Source: Pseudomonas sp. UBA2684
GTDB lineage: Bacteria; Pseudomonadota; Gammaproteobacteria; Pseudomonadales; Pseudomonadaceae
NCBI GenBank assembly: GCA_002354655.1
Contig: DELY01000052.1
Span: forward strand, 1 to 48,245
DNA length: 48,245 nt
Direction: 5' to 3'
Both the position numbers and the translations under genes were made by a program. Every line of letters begins with the position of its first letter. Within the stretch, counting starts at the first letter, position 1. Of this stretch, positions 35,219 to 43,247 are shown one piece after another. Below the pieces are notes generated by a model, which ran no database searches, had not been told where the DNA came from, and saw nothing but the letters and a program-made list of their open reading frames with translations.

Positions 35219-36448
35219 ATGAGCAAGACCTCTCTCGACAAGAGCAAGATCAAGTTCCTTCTGCTGGAAGGCGTGCACCAGAACGCCGTCGACACCCTGA
35301 AGGCCGCCGGTTACAGCAACATCGAGTACCTCAAAGGCGCGCTGTCCGACGACGAGCTGAAAGACAAGATCGCCGATGCCCACTTCATCGGCATCCGCTC
35401 GCGCACCCAGCTGACCGCCGAGGTCTTCGACTGCGCGAAGAAGCTGGTCGCGGTCGGCTGCTTCTGCATCGGTACCAACCAGGTTGACCTCAACGCGGCC
35501 CGCGAGCGCGGCATCGCGGTGTTCAACGCGCCGTATTCGAACACCCGCTCGGTGGCCGAACTGGTGCTGGCCCAGGCCATCCTGCTGCTGCGCGGCATCC
35601 CCGAGAAGAACGCCTCCTGCCACCGTGGCGGCTGGATCAAGAGCGCGGCCAACTCCTTCGAGATTCGCGGCAAGAAGCTCGGCATCGTCGGCTACGGCTC
35701 GATCGGCACCCAGCTCTCGGTACTCGCCGAAGCCCTCGGCATGCAGGTGTTCTTCTACGACGTGGTGACCAAGCTGCCGCTGGGCAACGCCACCCAGATC
35801 GCCAAGCTGCACGACCTACTCGGCATGTGCGACATCGTTTCCCTGCACGTACCGGAACTGACGTCCACCCAGTGGATGATCGGCGAGCAGGAAATCCGTG
35901 CGATGAAGAAGGGCGGCATCCTGATCAACGCCGCGCGCGGCACCGTGGTCGAACTGGACCACCTGGCTGCCGCGATCAAGGACGAACACCTGATCGGCGC
36001 CGCCATCGACGTGTTCCCGGTCGAGCCGAAATCCAACGACGAAGAGTTCGAAAGCCCGCTGCGTGGCCTGGACCGCGTGATCCTCACCCCGCACATCGGT
36101 GGTTCCACCGCCGAAGCGCAGGCCAACATCGGCCTGGAAGTGGCGGAAAAACTGGTCAAGTACAGCGACAACGGCACCTCGGTGTCCTCGGTCAACTTCC
36201 CCGAAGTCGCCCTGCCGGCGCACACGGGCAAGCACCGCCTGCTGCACATCCACGAGAACGTGCCGGGCGTGATGAGCGAGATCAACAAGGTGTTCGCCGA
36301 CAACGGCATCAACATCTCCGGTCAGTTCCTGCAGACCAACGACAAGGTTGGCTACGTGGTGATCGACGTCGATGCCGATTACTCCGACCTGGCGCTGGAG
36401 AAGCTGCAACACGTGCACGGCACCATCCGCAGCCGCGTACTGTTCTAA
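35219..36448 (+). CDS. serA: D-3-phosphoglycerate dehydrogenase
   Basis: SerA oxidises 3-phosphoglycerate in the first step of serine synthesis and also reduces 2-oxoglutarate to D-2-hydroxyglutarate, recycling NADH. The 409-residue protein resembles the E. coli form. It has a substrate domain, the NAD-binding 'GIVGYGSIGTQLSVLAEALG' (about residues 156-175), catalytic Arg and Glu blocks, the His in 'HIGGSTAEAQ' and a C-terminal ACT domain (about 335-409) for serine feedback. The start at 35219 gives 'MSKTSLDKSKIKFLLLEG'. It is divergent from the D2HGDH-like gene. Confidence 0.97.
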   Translation: MSKTSLDKSKIKFLLLEGVHQNAVDTLKAAGYSNIEYLKGALSDDELKDKIADAHFIGIRSRTQLTAEVFDCAKKLVAVGCFCIGTNQVDLNAARERGIAVFNAPYSNTRSVAELVLAQAILLLRGIPEKNASCHRGGWIKSAANSFEIRGKKLGIVGYGSIGTQLSVLAEALGMQVFFYDVVTKLPLGNATQIAKLHDLLGMCDIVSLHVPELTSTQWMIGEQEIRAMKKGGILINAARGTVVELDHLAAAIKDEHLIGAAIDVFPVEPKSNDEEFESPLRGLDRVILTPHIGGSTAEAQANIGLEVAEKLVKYSDNGTSVSSVNFPEVALPAHTGKHRLLHIHENVPGVMSEINKVFADNGINISGQFLQTNDKVGYVVIDVDADYSDLALEKLQHVHGTIRSRVLF

Positions 36449-36465
36449 GCGCTGCCGTGATGCAC

Positions 36466-36492
36466 AAAGGGAAGCTTCGGCTTCCCTTTTTT
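36466..36492 (+). terminator. Intrinsic terminator of serA
   Basis: GGGAAGC and GCTTCCC form a stem capped by a stable TTCG tetraloop, with AAA before and TTTTTT after. Confidence 0.93.
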
Positions 36493-36521
36493 ATGGCAAT
36501 TTCCAGCGCTCCGCAGCCAAT

Positions 36522-36581
36522 GTGGGAGGCGCTTTAGCGGCGAGCTTCGACGACGGTTGTCGCGGCTAAAGCCCCTCCCAC
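36522..36581. repeat. REP doublet
   Basis: GTGGGAGGCGCTTTAGCGG and CGCGGCTAAAGCCCCTCCCA (inverted) form a 60-bp pair between the serA terminator and the DUF523 gene. Confidence 0.78.
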
Positions 36582-36589
36582 GCCCGCGA

Positions 36590-37078
36590 CTAGTCCTCCA
36601 ACTCGCGCAGCGCGGCCTCGGCGGCGGCCAGTTCGTCCTCGTTGAATACCTGCACGCCCGCACGGCGCAAGGCGGCGGCGGTCACGCCTTCACCCGCGAC
36701 CTTGGTGCCGCTGAAGCTACCGTCGTAATTCTCCCGGTTGCCGCACGACGGGCTGCGCGCTTTGAGCAGCGCCAGGCGGATGCCATGCCGCTGGACCAGC
36801 GCCAAGGCCTGCTCGGCGCCGGCGACGAAAGCCGCCGTAACGTCCTCGCCGTCGCTGCCGAGCACCGGCAACAGACCATCGAGCACCTGCGCGCCCTGGC
36901 CACCGGGAATTTCCGCCGGCGGCCGGGGCGTCGACAAGCCGCCGGCCACTTCCGGGCATAACGCAACGATGCGCCCCTCGGCCTGCCAGCGTTGCAACAG
37001 GGTATAGGGGCCATGCGCGCCACCGTCGTAGCGCACGCGGTGACCGAGCAGGCAACGGCTGACCAGAACTTTCTGCAT
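36590..37078 (-). CDS. DUF523 family protein
   Basis: This 162-residue protein has the family cysteines in 'VSRCLLG' (near residue 8), 'LCPEVAGG' (about residue 40) and 'SPSCG' (about residue 111), which could bind a metal or an iron-sulfur cluster. DUF523 proteins are small, cytoplasmic and not functionally defined. ATG 37078 is preceded by GGAGGGTG. It lies between two repeat elements and has no operon partner. Confidence 0.85.
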   Translation of the reverse strand: MQKVLVSRCLLGHRVRYDGGAHGPYTLLQRWQAEGRIVALCPEVAGGLSTPRPPAEIPGGQGAQVLDGLLPVLGSDGEDVTAAFVAGAEQALALVQRHGIRLALLKARSPSCGNRENYDGSFSGTKVAGEGVTAAALRRAGVQVFNEDELAAAEAALRELED

Positions 37079-37491
37079 CGACACCCTCCAGGCCATTAGC
37101 AGGCCGTTGAAAAATGTAGGCGAGGCAGCCAGTGCAAGGCAAGGCAGGCGAGGACGCGGAGTCTACGAGCTGTAAATGAGCACTTTGACGGGGCACCTAG
37201 CCTGGCGCTCGCATTCGAGGCCGTTTTTAACGCCGTATCGGCAACGTAGGTAGTTTTCAACGGCCTGTTAGCCCATGTAGTGAGTAACCCGCCGTAACAC
37301 CGCCAACCCAGCAACCTGTCGCGCCACCGCCCAAAGGGCTGGGGCGCCAGGCGAATTGCCGACTGGATCACCCCTAGTCAGCACTCGCCGGCCCACGCCG
37401 GCCTATCCTTCGGCGGGAAGCCGTAGCGCTCGATAGCCAACCCCGCAATGCCCACCCAGACTCGCCGGGCCAACTGCCGAGGACACCCACC
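37079..37491. other. Intergenic region with a MITE
   Basis: No gene is seen in these 413 bp. The left part is the 174-bp element at 37097-37270. The remaining 220 bp before the secreted-protein gene shows no recognisable signal apart from a weak Shine-Dalgarno region. Confidence 0.5.
37097..37270. repeat. 174-bp MITE with near-perfect terminal inverted repeats
   Basis: The left end TAGCAGGCCGTTGAAAA and the right end TTTTCAACGGCCTGTTA match as inverted repeats at 16 of 17 positions. The interior has no open frame. A right-end copy occurs at 29797-29850 and a left-end-like relic at 39004-39020. Confidence 0.75.
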
Positions 37492-38049
37492 ATGCACCGC
37501 CCACTGCGTACCCTAGCCCTGTCGCTCGCCTGTAGCCTTGCCGCGCTGTGCCTGCCCAGCCAAGCGGCGCTGCTGCCGCTGGACAACCAGAGCCTCAGCG
37601 ACGTCAGCGGCCAGGCCGGAATCAATATCCGCGTCGACCTGCTCGCGCGCATCGAGCAGGTGCGCTGGAGCGACGATGGCGGCCACGTTTCGCTGCGCAA
37701 TGTGAAAATCGACAACGGCTGCATCACCCCCGGCGCCTGTCCCAACGGCGCCGGCGGCAGCTTCGCCTTCGGCGCCGCGCAACTGGGCCTGACCCTGCCG
37801 ATTTTCGGCGTCAACCTGCCGACCCTCAAGGTCGACATCGTCACCAATGGCAGCGGCCAACAACAGCTGCAGCTGACCTTGCCCGACCTCACCACCATCA
37901 ACGAACAACTGGTGGCCAGCGGCATCCCCGCGCAACGTATCCGCATGCGCGTGGCCGGCGACATGTACATCGGCGACAACCGCCTGGGCACCCTCGAAAT
38001 GCGCGACATCGTCGACCTGCGCGGCAACTTCAAAGTCTGGGGCCACTGA
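37492..38049 (+). CDS. Secreted FilA-like (DUF6160) protein
   Basis: This 185-residue protein has a signal peptide ending near 'PSQA' (residue 24). The mature N-terminus 'LLPLDNQSLSDVSGQAGINI' contains the 'L(S)xVSGQAGI' block typical of FilA-like proteins annotated as putative pilus-system or envelope components. The rest is beta-rich and glycine-rich, with a Cys pair at about residues 77 and 82. The exact role is unknown. No pilus or secretion genes adjoin it. The GC-rich body resembles its neighbours. Confidence 0.7.
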   Translation: MHRPLRTLALSLACSLAALCLPSQAALLPLDNQSLSDVSGQAGINIRVDLLARIEQVRWSDDGGHVSLRNVKIDNGCITPGACPNGAGGSFAFGAAQLGLTLPIFGVNLPTLKVDIVTNGSGQQQLQLTLPDLTTINEQLVASGIPAQRIRMRVAGDMYIGDNRLGTLEMRDIVDLRGNFKVWGH

Positions 38050-38065
38050 GCCTCGCACACGGGCG

Positions 38066-38325
38066 TGCAGCTGGCCCAGCGGCGGACAAGCCTATGCCAT
38101 GTCCGCCCTACGGCGTGCGGTGTTGGTACTGGCGTGTAGGGTGGACATGGCGAAGCCTTGTCCACCAACGCAGCTGGCCCAGTGGCGAACAAGCCTATGG
38201 CATGTCCGCCCTACGCTGTGCGGTGTTGGTGCTGACTGTAGGGTGGACATGGCGAAGCCTTGTCCACCAACGCAGCTGGCCCGGTGGCGGACAAGCCTGC
38301 GGCATGTCCGCCCTACGACGTGTAG
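38066..38325. repeat. 102-bp tandem repeat (about 2.5 copies)
   Basis: The unit carries GTAGGGTGGACATGGCGAAG, then a GCAGCTGGCCC block, then GGCATGTCCGCCCTAC. Copies begin at 38136 and 38238 (period 102), with a partial copy before 38136; GCAGCTGGCCC recurs at 38067, 38170 and 38272. The open frame over it is not a gene. Confidence 0.8.
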
Positions 38326-38336
38326 CGGTCACCCAC

Positions 38337-38960
38337 TTACCACACCCCAGCGCCCCGCCGCCTGAACCAGCCGGTCAACGACAAGCGCTCACGCGTCGCC
38401 GGCAACACCTCGTGCGGCATCTCGGCGGAAAGAAACACCGCCAGGCAGCCTGCCTGCGGCAGCACATCGCGCGTCTCGCCATCCGCCAGGTACAAGCGCA
38501 GCGCGCCACCCTGCTCGGCCTGCCAATCCGCATTGAGGTAGAGCACCACCGACACCGCGCGGCGGTCGTCATCTTGAAAACGGTCGACATGCTTACGGTA
38601 GAACGCCCCCGGCGGGTAGAGGGCGAAATGGCTTTCGTAATCCTCCAGCCCCAGGTACAGCCCTCGATTGAGCGCCACACGCAGCTCGTCCAGCAGCCTC
38701 AGGTAACGCTCGCACGCGGCTGACTGCCCAGCCTCCAGCCACTCGATGTGATCGCCGCGAATGCCTTCGCGCAGCGTTTGCGCGCGGCCGCGGCCAACAC
38801 TGGCGGGCGCCAACGCCCCCTGCGCAGCGCGCGTACGGCACTCATCGGCCAGTTGCAGGGTCAGAGCTTGTGGAGCGAACAGCGGCTGCACCGACCAGCC
38901 GTGTTCGGCCACGTCGTCGACGATGCGTGATAACAGTGCGTTGGGGGTTTCGGTAGACAT
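38337..38960 (-). CDS. 2-oxoglutarate/Fe(II)-dependent oxygenase (prolyl-4-hydroxylase-like)
   Basis: This 207-residue protein has the double-stranded beta-helix iron site. The first His and Asp lie in 'YRKHVDRFQ', the distal His in 'EMPHEVLPA' and the 2-oxoglutarate Arg in 'RLSLTGWFRR'. 'VSVVLYLNADW' and 'GGALRLYL' are family blocks. It resembles the P4H-like or SM-20-like group; the substrate, protein or small molecule, is unknown. The start at 38960 is chosen for the family N-terminus; upstream Met at 39014 is possible. It is divergent from the DUF2059 gene. Confidence 0.83.
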   Translation of the reverse strand: MSTETPNALLSRIVDDVAEHGWSVQPLFAPQALTLQLADECRTRAAQGALAPASVGRGRAQTLREGIRGDHIEWLEAGQSAACERYLRLLDELRVALNRGLYLGLEDYESHFALYPPGAFYRKHVDRFQDDDRRAVSVVLYLNADWQAEQGGALRLYLADGETRDVLPQAGCLAVFLSAEMPHEVLPATRERLSLTGWFRRRGAGVW

Positions 38961-39003
38961 GTCGACGATTCTACCAGCGCGCTGACGATGCCTCGACAAG
39001 CTC

Positions 39004-39020
39004 GAACAGGCCATTGAAAA
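39004..39020. repeat. Left-end relic of the TAGCAGGCC MITE
   Basis: GAACAGGCCATTGAAAA matches the left inverted repeat of the 37097 element at 14 of 17 positions, without a partner end nearby. Confidence 0.4.
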
Positions 39021-39046
39021 TAGCTGCCCGCTAGACAGGAGTCTGT

Positions 39047-39814
39047 ATGCGCGCCTTATCCATTGTTATGTTGTTGTTCCTCAGCCTGCCAAGCCTGGCG
39101 GATGCCCATATCCAGCTGTATCAAGCGGCTGGCTGGCCGCAGCAACGCGTGCATTTCAGCGATGCCTTGAGCGCCGCGCAGGAGCGTTACCGCAGCAGTT
39201 TGCCGCCGGCGGTCTACCAGGCCCTGGTGGACAACAGCAACCAGCGTTTTGCCGCGCAAGCCATGGACCAGCGGGCGCAACAGGGGCTGCGCGAAAACCT
39301 GGCCGACCCGGCGCCAGCGCTGCAATTTTTCCAGTCGCCGCTGGGCCGCAAGATCGTCGAGGCCGAACTGCTCGCCACCCGCCGCGACCAACTGGCGCAG
39401 CATGCCAATGGCTTGCCGCGGAGCGACGCCAGCGCCACCCGCCGCTTGCTGATCCGCCACCTGGCCCAGGCGCTGCCGGCCAAGGAAGCCGGTGCCGAAG
39501 TCAGCCTGGCGCTGGCCGGTGTCGCCGCCGACAGCCTCAGCCAGATGCTCCCCGGCCTGCTCGGTGGCGATGCCGCGCATACGCTGCTCAACAGCCAGCG
39601 CCAGCGGTTGATGGAGCAGATCGCCGCGGACCTGGACAACACCTTGCTGCACGTTTACCGCGAGCTGTCCGACCCGGAGCTGGAGGAATTCGTCAGCTTC
39701 GCCCAATCGGCGCCGGGCAAAGCCTATTACCAGGCCGCCCTGGCCGCGATGCGCGCCGGGCTGGCGGTTGGCCAAAGCACCTCCAGCCTGACGCCGGCAC
39801 AGCAAGGCATCTAA
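39047..39814 (+). CDS. Exported DUF2059 protein
   Basis: This 255-residue protein has a signal peptide ending near 'LADA' (residue 20). The C-terminal region 'LLHVYRELSDPELEEFVSFAQSAPGKAYYQA' belongs to the DUF2059 family of helical envelope proteins, with an earlier related block 'FFQSPLGRKIVEAE'. It is likely periplasmic. No activity is known. It corresponds in position to PA0309 next to the lysophospholipase-like gene. Confidence 0.8.
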   Translation: MRALSIVMLLFLSLPSLADAHIQLYQAAGWPQQRVHFSDALSAAQERYRSSLPPAVYQALVDNSNQRFAAQAMDQRAQQGLRENLADPAPALQFFQSPLGRKIVEAELLATRRDQLAQHANGLPRSDASATRRLLIRHLAQALPAKEAGAEVSLALAGVAADSLSQMLPGLLGGDAAHTLLNSQRQRLMEQIAADLDNTLLHVYRELSDPELEEFVSFAQSAPGKAYYQAALAAMRAGLAVGQSTSSLTPAQQGI

Positions 39815-39873
39815 ACCCGAATGCCCGCAGGACGGCGCACGCCCTGCCGGGCTTCGCTACGCTCGGCGCCAAC

Positions 39874-40833
39874 CTACGCCAAACACTGACTGAGAAACTC
39901 AAAATAGCGCTGGCGCAAGGCCGGCGCTTCATTGGCCAGATGGTGGCGCGCCTCCGCCAGGCGAAAGATCCTCGGCGCGGCGAACTTGTCTTCCAGCACC
40001 GCCAGGTTGTGTGACCAGGCCACCGTCATGTCCGCCTCGCCCTGCACGATCAGTGGGCTGCGCGTGCTGCGCGGCGCCCGCTCGATGCGCGGCACCCAGC
40101 GGCTCAGGGCGCCGACCCAGGCGGTGGGCAGGCTGCGCGGCTGCAACGGGTCGCGGTTCTGTAGAAAATCGATAAATTCAAGGTCGTGAGAGTTCTCGCT
40201 GAAACGCCGCGGAATCTCCTTCACAAAGTTGCGCAGCACGCGGTAACTGAGCTGCGACCAGGCCCAGGCGCGCGGCCGGATCAACGGCGCCAGCAGAATC
40301 GTCTCACCCAGCTCAGGACTCGGCGCGCCCGTCGATGGCGGCCCCGTCAGCAGGTAATCGATAAGAATCGCCCCACCGGTGCTTTGCCCGCACAGGTGCC
40401 ACGGCTGCGGCAACTCAAGCGCGGCGGCCTGGGCCAGCGCCCCGTGCAGCACCGCCTGGTACTCGGCGAAATCCGCGATGCTGGCGCGTGCGCCGCTGGA
40501 CAACCCATGCCCCGGCAAATCCACCGCCAGCACCACAAAGCCCTGGCCCAGCGCCCACTCGATCACATGCCGATACAGGCCGCTGTGGTCGTAATAGCCG
40601 TGCAGCAAGACCAAGGTCGCGCGCGGCGCCTGCGGCCACCAGGTCTGGGCGGCGATGCGGTAGCCGGCGACCGCGAATACCCCCAGGCAACTGCGCAGCG
40701 CCGCGACGTGGTCGAAGCCATAGAACGTGCGATAGGCCTGCTCGGCCGGGGTTAGCGCCATCGCTGCGGCTAAGGGTCGCAGGTTGGCGACCACGGCTTC
40801 GGGCTGAAAACGCTCTGGCATAAGGCTTTCCAT
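39874..40833 (-). CDS. Alpha/beta hydrolase, lysophospholipase/monoglyceride-lipase type
   Basis: This protein is about 319 residues long. The oxyanion segment is 'LVLLHGYYDHSG', the nucleophile elbow 'LCGQSTGGA' holds the catalytic Ser, the acid lies in 'QGEADMTV' and the His in 'EARHHLANE'. The helical cap and 'VDLPGHGLSSG' are typical of PldB/monoglyceride-lipase-like Serine hydrolase_4 proteins. Starts at 40833, 40821, 40860 and 40869 are in frame. 40833 is a compromise; 40821 has GGAAAG four bases upstream. No signal peptide is evident. Confidence 0.83.
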   Translation of the reverse strand: MESLMPERFQPEAVVANLRPLAAAMALTPAEQAYRTFYGFDHVAALRSCLGVFAVAGYRIAAQTWWPQAPRATLVLLHGYYDHSGLYRHVIEWALGQGFVVLAVDLPGHGLSSGARASIADFAEYQAVLHGALAQAAALELPQPWHLCGQSTGGAILIDYLLTGPPSTGAPSPELGETILLAPLIRPRAWAWSQLSYRVLRNFVKEIPRRFSENSHDLEFIDFLQNRDPLQPRSLPTAWVGALSRWVPRIERAPRSTRSPLIVQGEADMTVAWSHNLAVLEDKFAAPRIFRLAEARHHLANEAPALRQRYFEFLSQCLA

Positions 40834-40943
40834 CAATCGGGCGGACTCCCCGCAGGGCATTCGGGGCACTGCGGCCGGCTGCCGATATTCTGCTGCCGGG
40901 CGGGCCGTGGCAAGCTACACGGCCCGCCATCGACTGATTCGCC

Positions 40944-41525
40944 ATGCCTCGACCACGCTACAAAACCCTGCTCGCCGGCCTGCTCGCGCTGCTCTGGCTT
41001 GGCGCCATGCTCGCGGCGTTCTGGTGGTTCGAGGCGCGCTACATCCGCTCGTTCAGCGAGCAGACCGCCTTGTTCTCCGGCGCCGAATTGCGCCTGCCGG
41101 CCGAGTTGGCGGGGCCGGGACCGATCCGCCTGGTGCATTTCTGGGACCCGGCCTGCCCGTGCAACGTCGGCAACCAGCAACACCTGGCCGAGCTGATCGA
41201 ACATTTCGGGCCACAGGGCGTGGCCTTCTATGCCGTGCAAAAACCCGGCAGCAGCGGGCAATTACCCGCCACCCTCGACGCCCTGCAACCGCTCGCGCAA
41301 CTGGCGGGCGCCGCGCAGCTACCGGCCAGCCCTGCGGTGGCGATCTGGGACAAGCACGGTGAACTGGCGTACTTCGGGCCTTACAGCGAAGGCGTGACCT
41401 GCAACTCCAGCAACAGCTTTATCGAGCCGATTCTGCAAGCCCTGGCGGCCGGGCGACACGTCAACGCCAGCAACACCCTGGCCGTGGGCTGTTTCTGCGA
41501 ATGGCCGGCGCCTCCGAGCGACTGA
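40944..41525 (+). CDS. Membrane-anchored thioredoxin-fold protein with CPC motif
   Basis: This 193-residue protein has one N-terminal transmembrane helix (about residues 8-28) and an extracytoplasmic thioredoxin-like domain. Its active-site region reads 'HFWDPACPCNVGNQ', a CxC instead of the CxxC of thioredoxins. A single Cys follows in 'EGVTCNSSN' and a 'GCFCEWP' pair lies near the C-terminus. The fold suggests envelope disulfide or metal (for example copper) handling; the exact role is inferred. It matches DUF6436-type annotation and PA0307 in position. Confidence 0.78.
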   Translation: MPRPRYKTLLAGLLALLWLGAMLAAFWWFEARYIRSFSEQTALFSGAELRLPAELAGPGPIRLVHFWDPACPCNVGNQQHLAELIEHFGPQGVAFYAVQKPGSSGQLPATLDALQPLAQLAGAAQLPASPAVAIWDKHGELAYFGPYSEGVTCNSSNSFIEPILQALAAGRHVNASNTLAVGCFCEWPAPPSD

Positions 41526-41747
41526 TCGAGCAGGTGCTGCGGTATCGCTGGCGCAGCGGCCGAACGCGCCGCATCGCTAGCCAACGGTTGGCCGCGTACA
41601 TGCTTGCAGCCGCAAAGCTGTACAAATACCTATACAAAAATCATATTTTGCATAGTATTTTCTGTACACTGCGCTCCCGCCCAGCAGCAAACCGCCGTGC
41701 CGCCCTAGCGACTTCAGGCTCGCTGTGCACTCCCAGAGATTGCCCGT
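41526..41747. promoter_or_regulatory. Promoter region of chemoreceptor gene
   Basis: A conspicuously AT-rich block with a nested palindrome lies at 41619-41668: TGTACA at both ends, CTAT/ATAG inside, and AAAAT-CAT-ATTTT at the centre. It may bind a regulator. TATACA (41631-41636) and TAGTAT (41653-41658) with a 16-bp spacer could be -35/-10. Confidence 0.5.
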
Positions 41748-43247
41748 ATGAGCAGCGCCAGCTACACCCTCGACGCCCATTACCGCAAAGCCGACCGCAT
41801 CATGCTGGGGGTCTTGTGGTTGATGTTTCTCTATGCCCTGGGCCTAGCCGCCTGGCACGGCACCTGGGCCCAGGCGTTGTTGGTGGGCGGCGGCACGGTG
41901 CTAGCGATGAGCCTGCTGCACCAACTGATTCCTGGTAGGCGCCTGCTGCGCTGCACGATTGGTGCGGCCTTCATGGTCATGTCGGCGCTGCATATCAACC
42001 AGAGCGCTGGCCTGCTGGAAATGCACTTCGGCATCTTCGTGCTGTTGGCCTTCCTGGTTTACTACCGCGACTGGCTGCCAATCGTGGTCGCTGCCACCCT
42101 GATTGCCGTACACCATCTGAGCTTCTTCGCCTTACAACAGCAAGGCACCGGGGTCTTCGTCATTGCGAACGGCAGCTGGCCGGTGATCTTTCTGCATGCC
42201 TTTTATGTGGTGCTGGAAAGCGCAATCCTGATCTACCTGGCCCAGCAGACCTACGCCGAGGCACGGGAAAGCGAAGCGCTGATGCAAACGGCCGCGCGCC
42301 TGACCCAGCACGACGATGCCATCGACCTGCGCCACCGCAGCATGGCTCATGGCGAAGTGGCAAGGCGCTTCAATCACTTCCTCGACCTGCTCGACGAATT
42401 GGTCAGTGAAGTGATTCGCGACACCCAAGGCCTGGGCGGTATGGGCCAAGATCTCGACCACGCCACCCGTCAGCTGCGCGAAGGCGCCGACCGCCAGCAA
42501 GGCGAAGTGCATTACATGGGCAATGCCATGCAGCAGATGAGCAGCGCCATCGACGAAGTTGCACGGCATGCCGATCAGGCCGCACGCTCAGCCCAGGCGG
42601 CCAACCGGCAGGCCGCCGAAGGCAGTCGCTCGGTGAATCACACCCGCGGTGAAATCGCCACACTGGCCGCACACATAGACGGCACCGACCGCGAGGTGCA
42701 ATCACTGGCGGCGCAATCCGAACAGATCGGCAAGGTGCTCGACGTGATCCGCAGTATCGCCGAGCAGACCAACCTGCTCGCCCTCAACGCCGCAATCGAG
42801 GCGGCGCGTGCCGGCGAACAAGGCCGCGGCTTTGCCGTGGTCGCCGATGAAGTGCGCAACCTGGCGCGCAAGACCGCCGCCTCCATCGCGGAAATCCAGG
42901 ACATCATCAGCCGCCTGCAACACAGCAGTCGCCTGGCCGCCAGCGCCATGCAGGAAAGCCGGGATAGTGTGCAACGCTGCGTCACCGACAGCCAGAACAC
43001 CGCCGTCCTGCTGGGCGCGGTGGCCCAGGATATCGGTGCGATCACCGAGATGAACGAGCTGATTGCCAGCGCCACCCACCAGCAGGCCGCGGTCAGCAGC
43101 GAGGTCAGTCAGCACCTGAACAATGTGCAGCAGGTGGCCGAGCAGAATGTCCGTGATGCCGCTGCCCTTGAAAGCAGCAGCGAGAAACTCAGTTCACTGG
43201 CCAAGCGTTTGGGCCGCATGAGCCAGCGCTTCACCGTCAGCGGCTGA
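41748..43247 (+). CDS. Methyl-accepting chemotaxis protein with integral membrane sensor
   Basis: This 499-residue chemoreceptor has an N-terminal block of about five to six membrane helices (residues 18-175) and no periplasmic ligand domain. A coiled linker precedes a signalling domain with the invariant hairpin tip '[20 protein letters not shown]' near residue 345. It should signal through CheA/CheW. The multi-helix sensor suggests that it detects a membrane-associated or intracellular stimulus. Its 3' end overlaps the convergent AraC gene by 54 bp. The Shine-Dalgarno sequence is weak. Confidence 0.88.
   Translation: MSSASYTLDAHYRKADRIMLGVLWLMFLYALGLAAWHGTWAQALLVGGGTVLAMSLLHQLIPGRRLLRCTIGAAFMVMSALHINQSAGLLEMHFGIFVLLAFLVYYRDWLPIVVAATLIAVHHLSFFALQQQGTGVFVIANGSWPVIFLHAFYVVLESAILIYLAQQTYAEARESEALMQTAARLTQHDDAIDLRHRSMAHGEVARRFNHFLDLLDELVSEVIRDTQGLGGMGQDLDHATRQLREGADRQQGEVHYMGNAMQQMSSAIDEVARHADQAARSAQAANRQAAEGSRSVNHTRGEIATLAAHIDGTDREVQSLAAQSEQIGKVLDVIRSIAEQTNLLALNAAIEAARAGEQGRGFAVVADEVRNLARKTAASIAEIQDIISRLQHSSRLAASAMQESRDSVQRCVTDSQNTAVLLGAVAQDIGAITEMNELIASATHQQAAVSSEVSQHLNNVQQVAEQNVRDAAALESSSEKLSSLAKRLGRMSQRFTVSG

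Noticed and set aside
38066-38325. Possible CRISPR array
   Set aside because: Units are about 102 bp, nearly contiguous, and have no unique spacers; no cas genes are present.
38099-38365. 88-codon open frame with repeated 'DMAKPCPP' segments
   Set aside because: The protein repeat simply reflects the 102-bp DNA tandem repeat and has no ribosome binding site.
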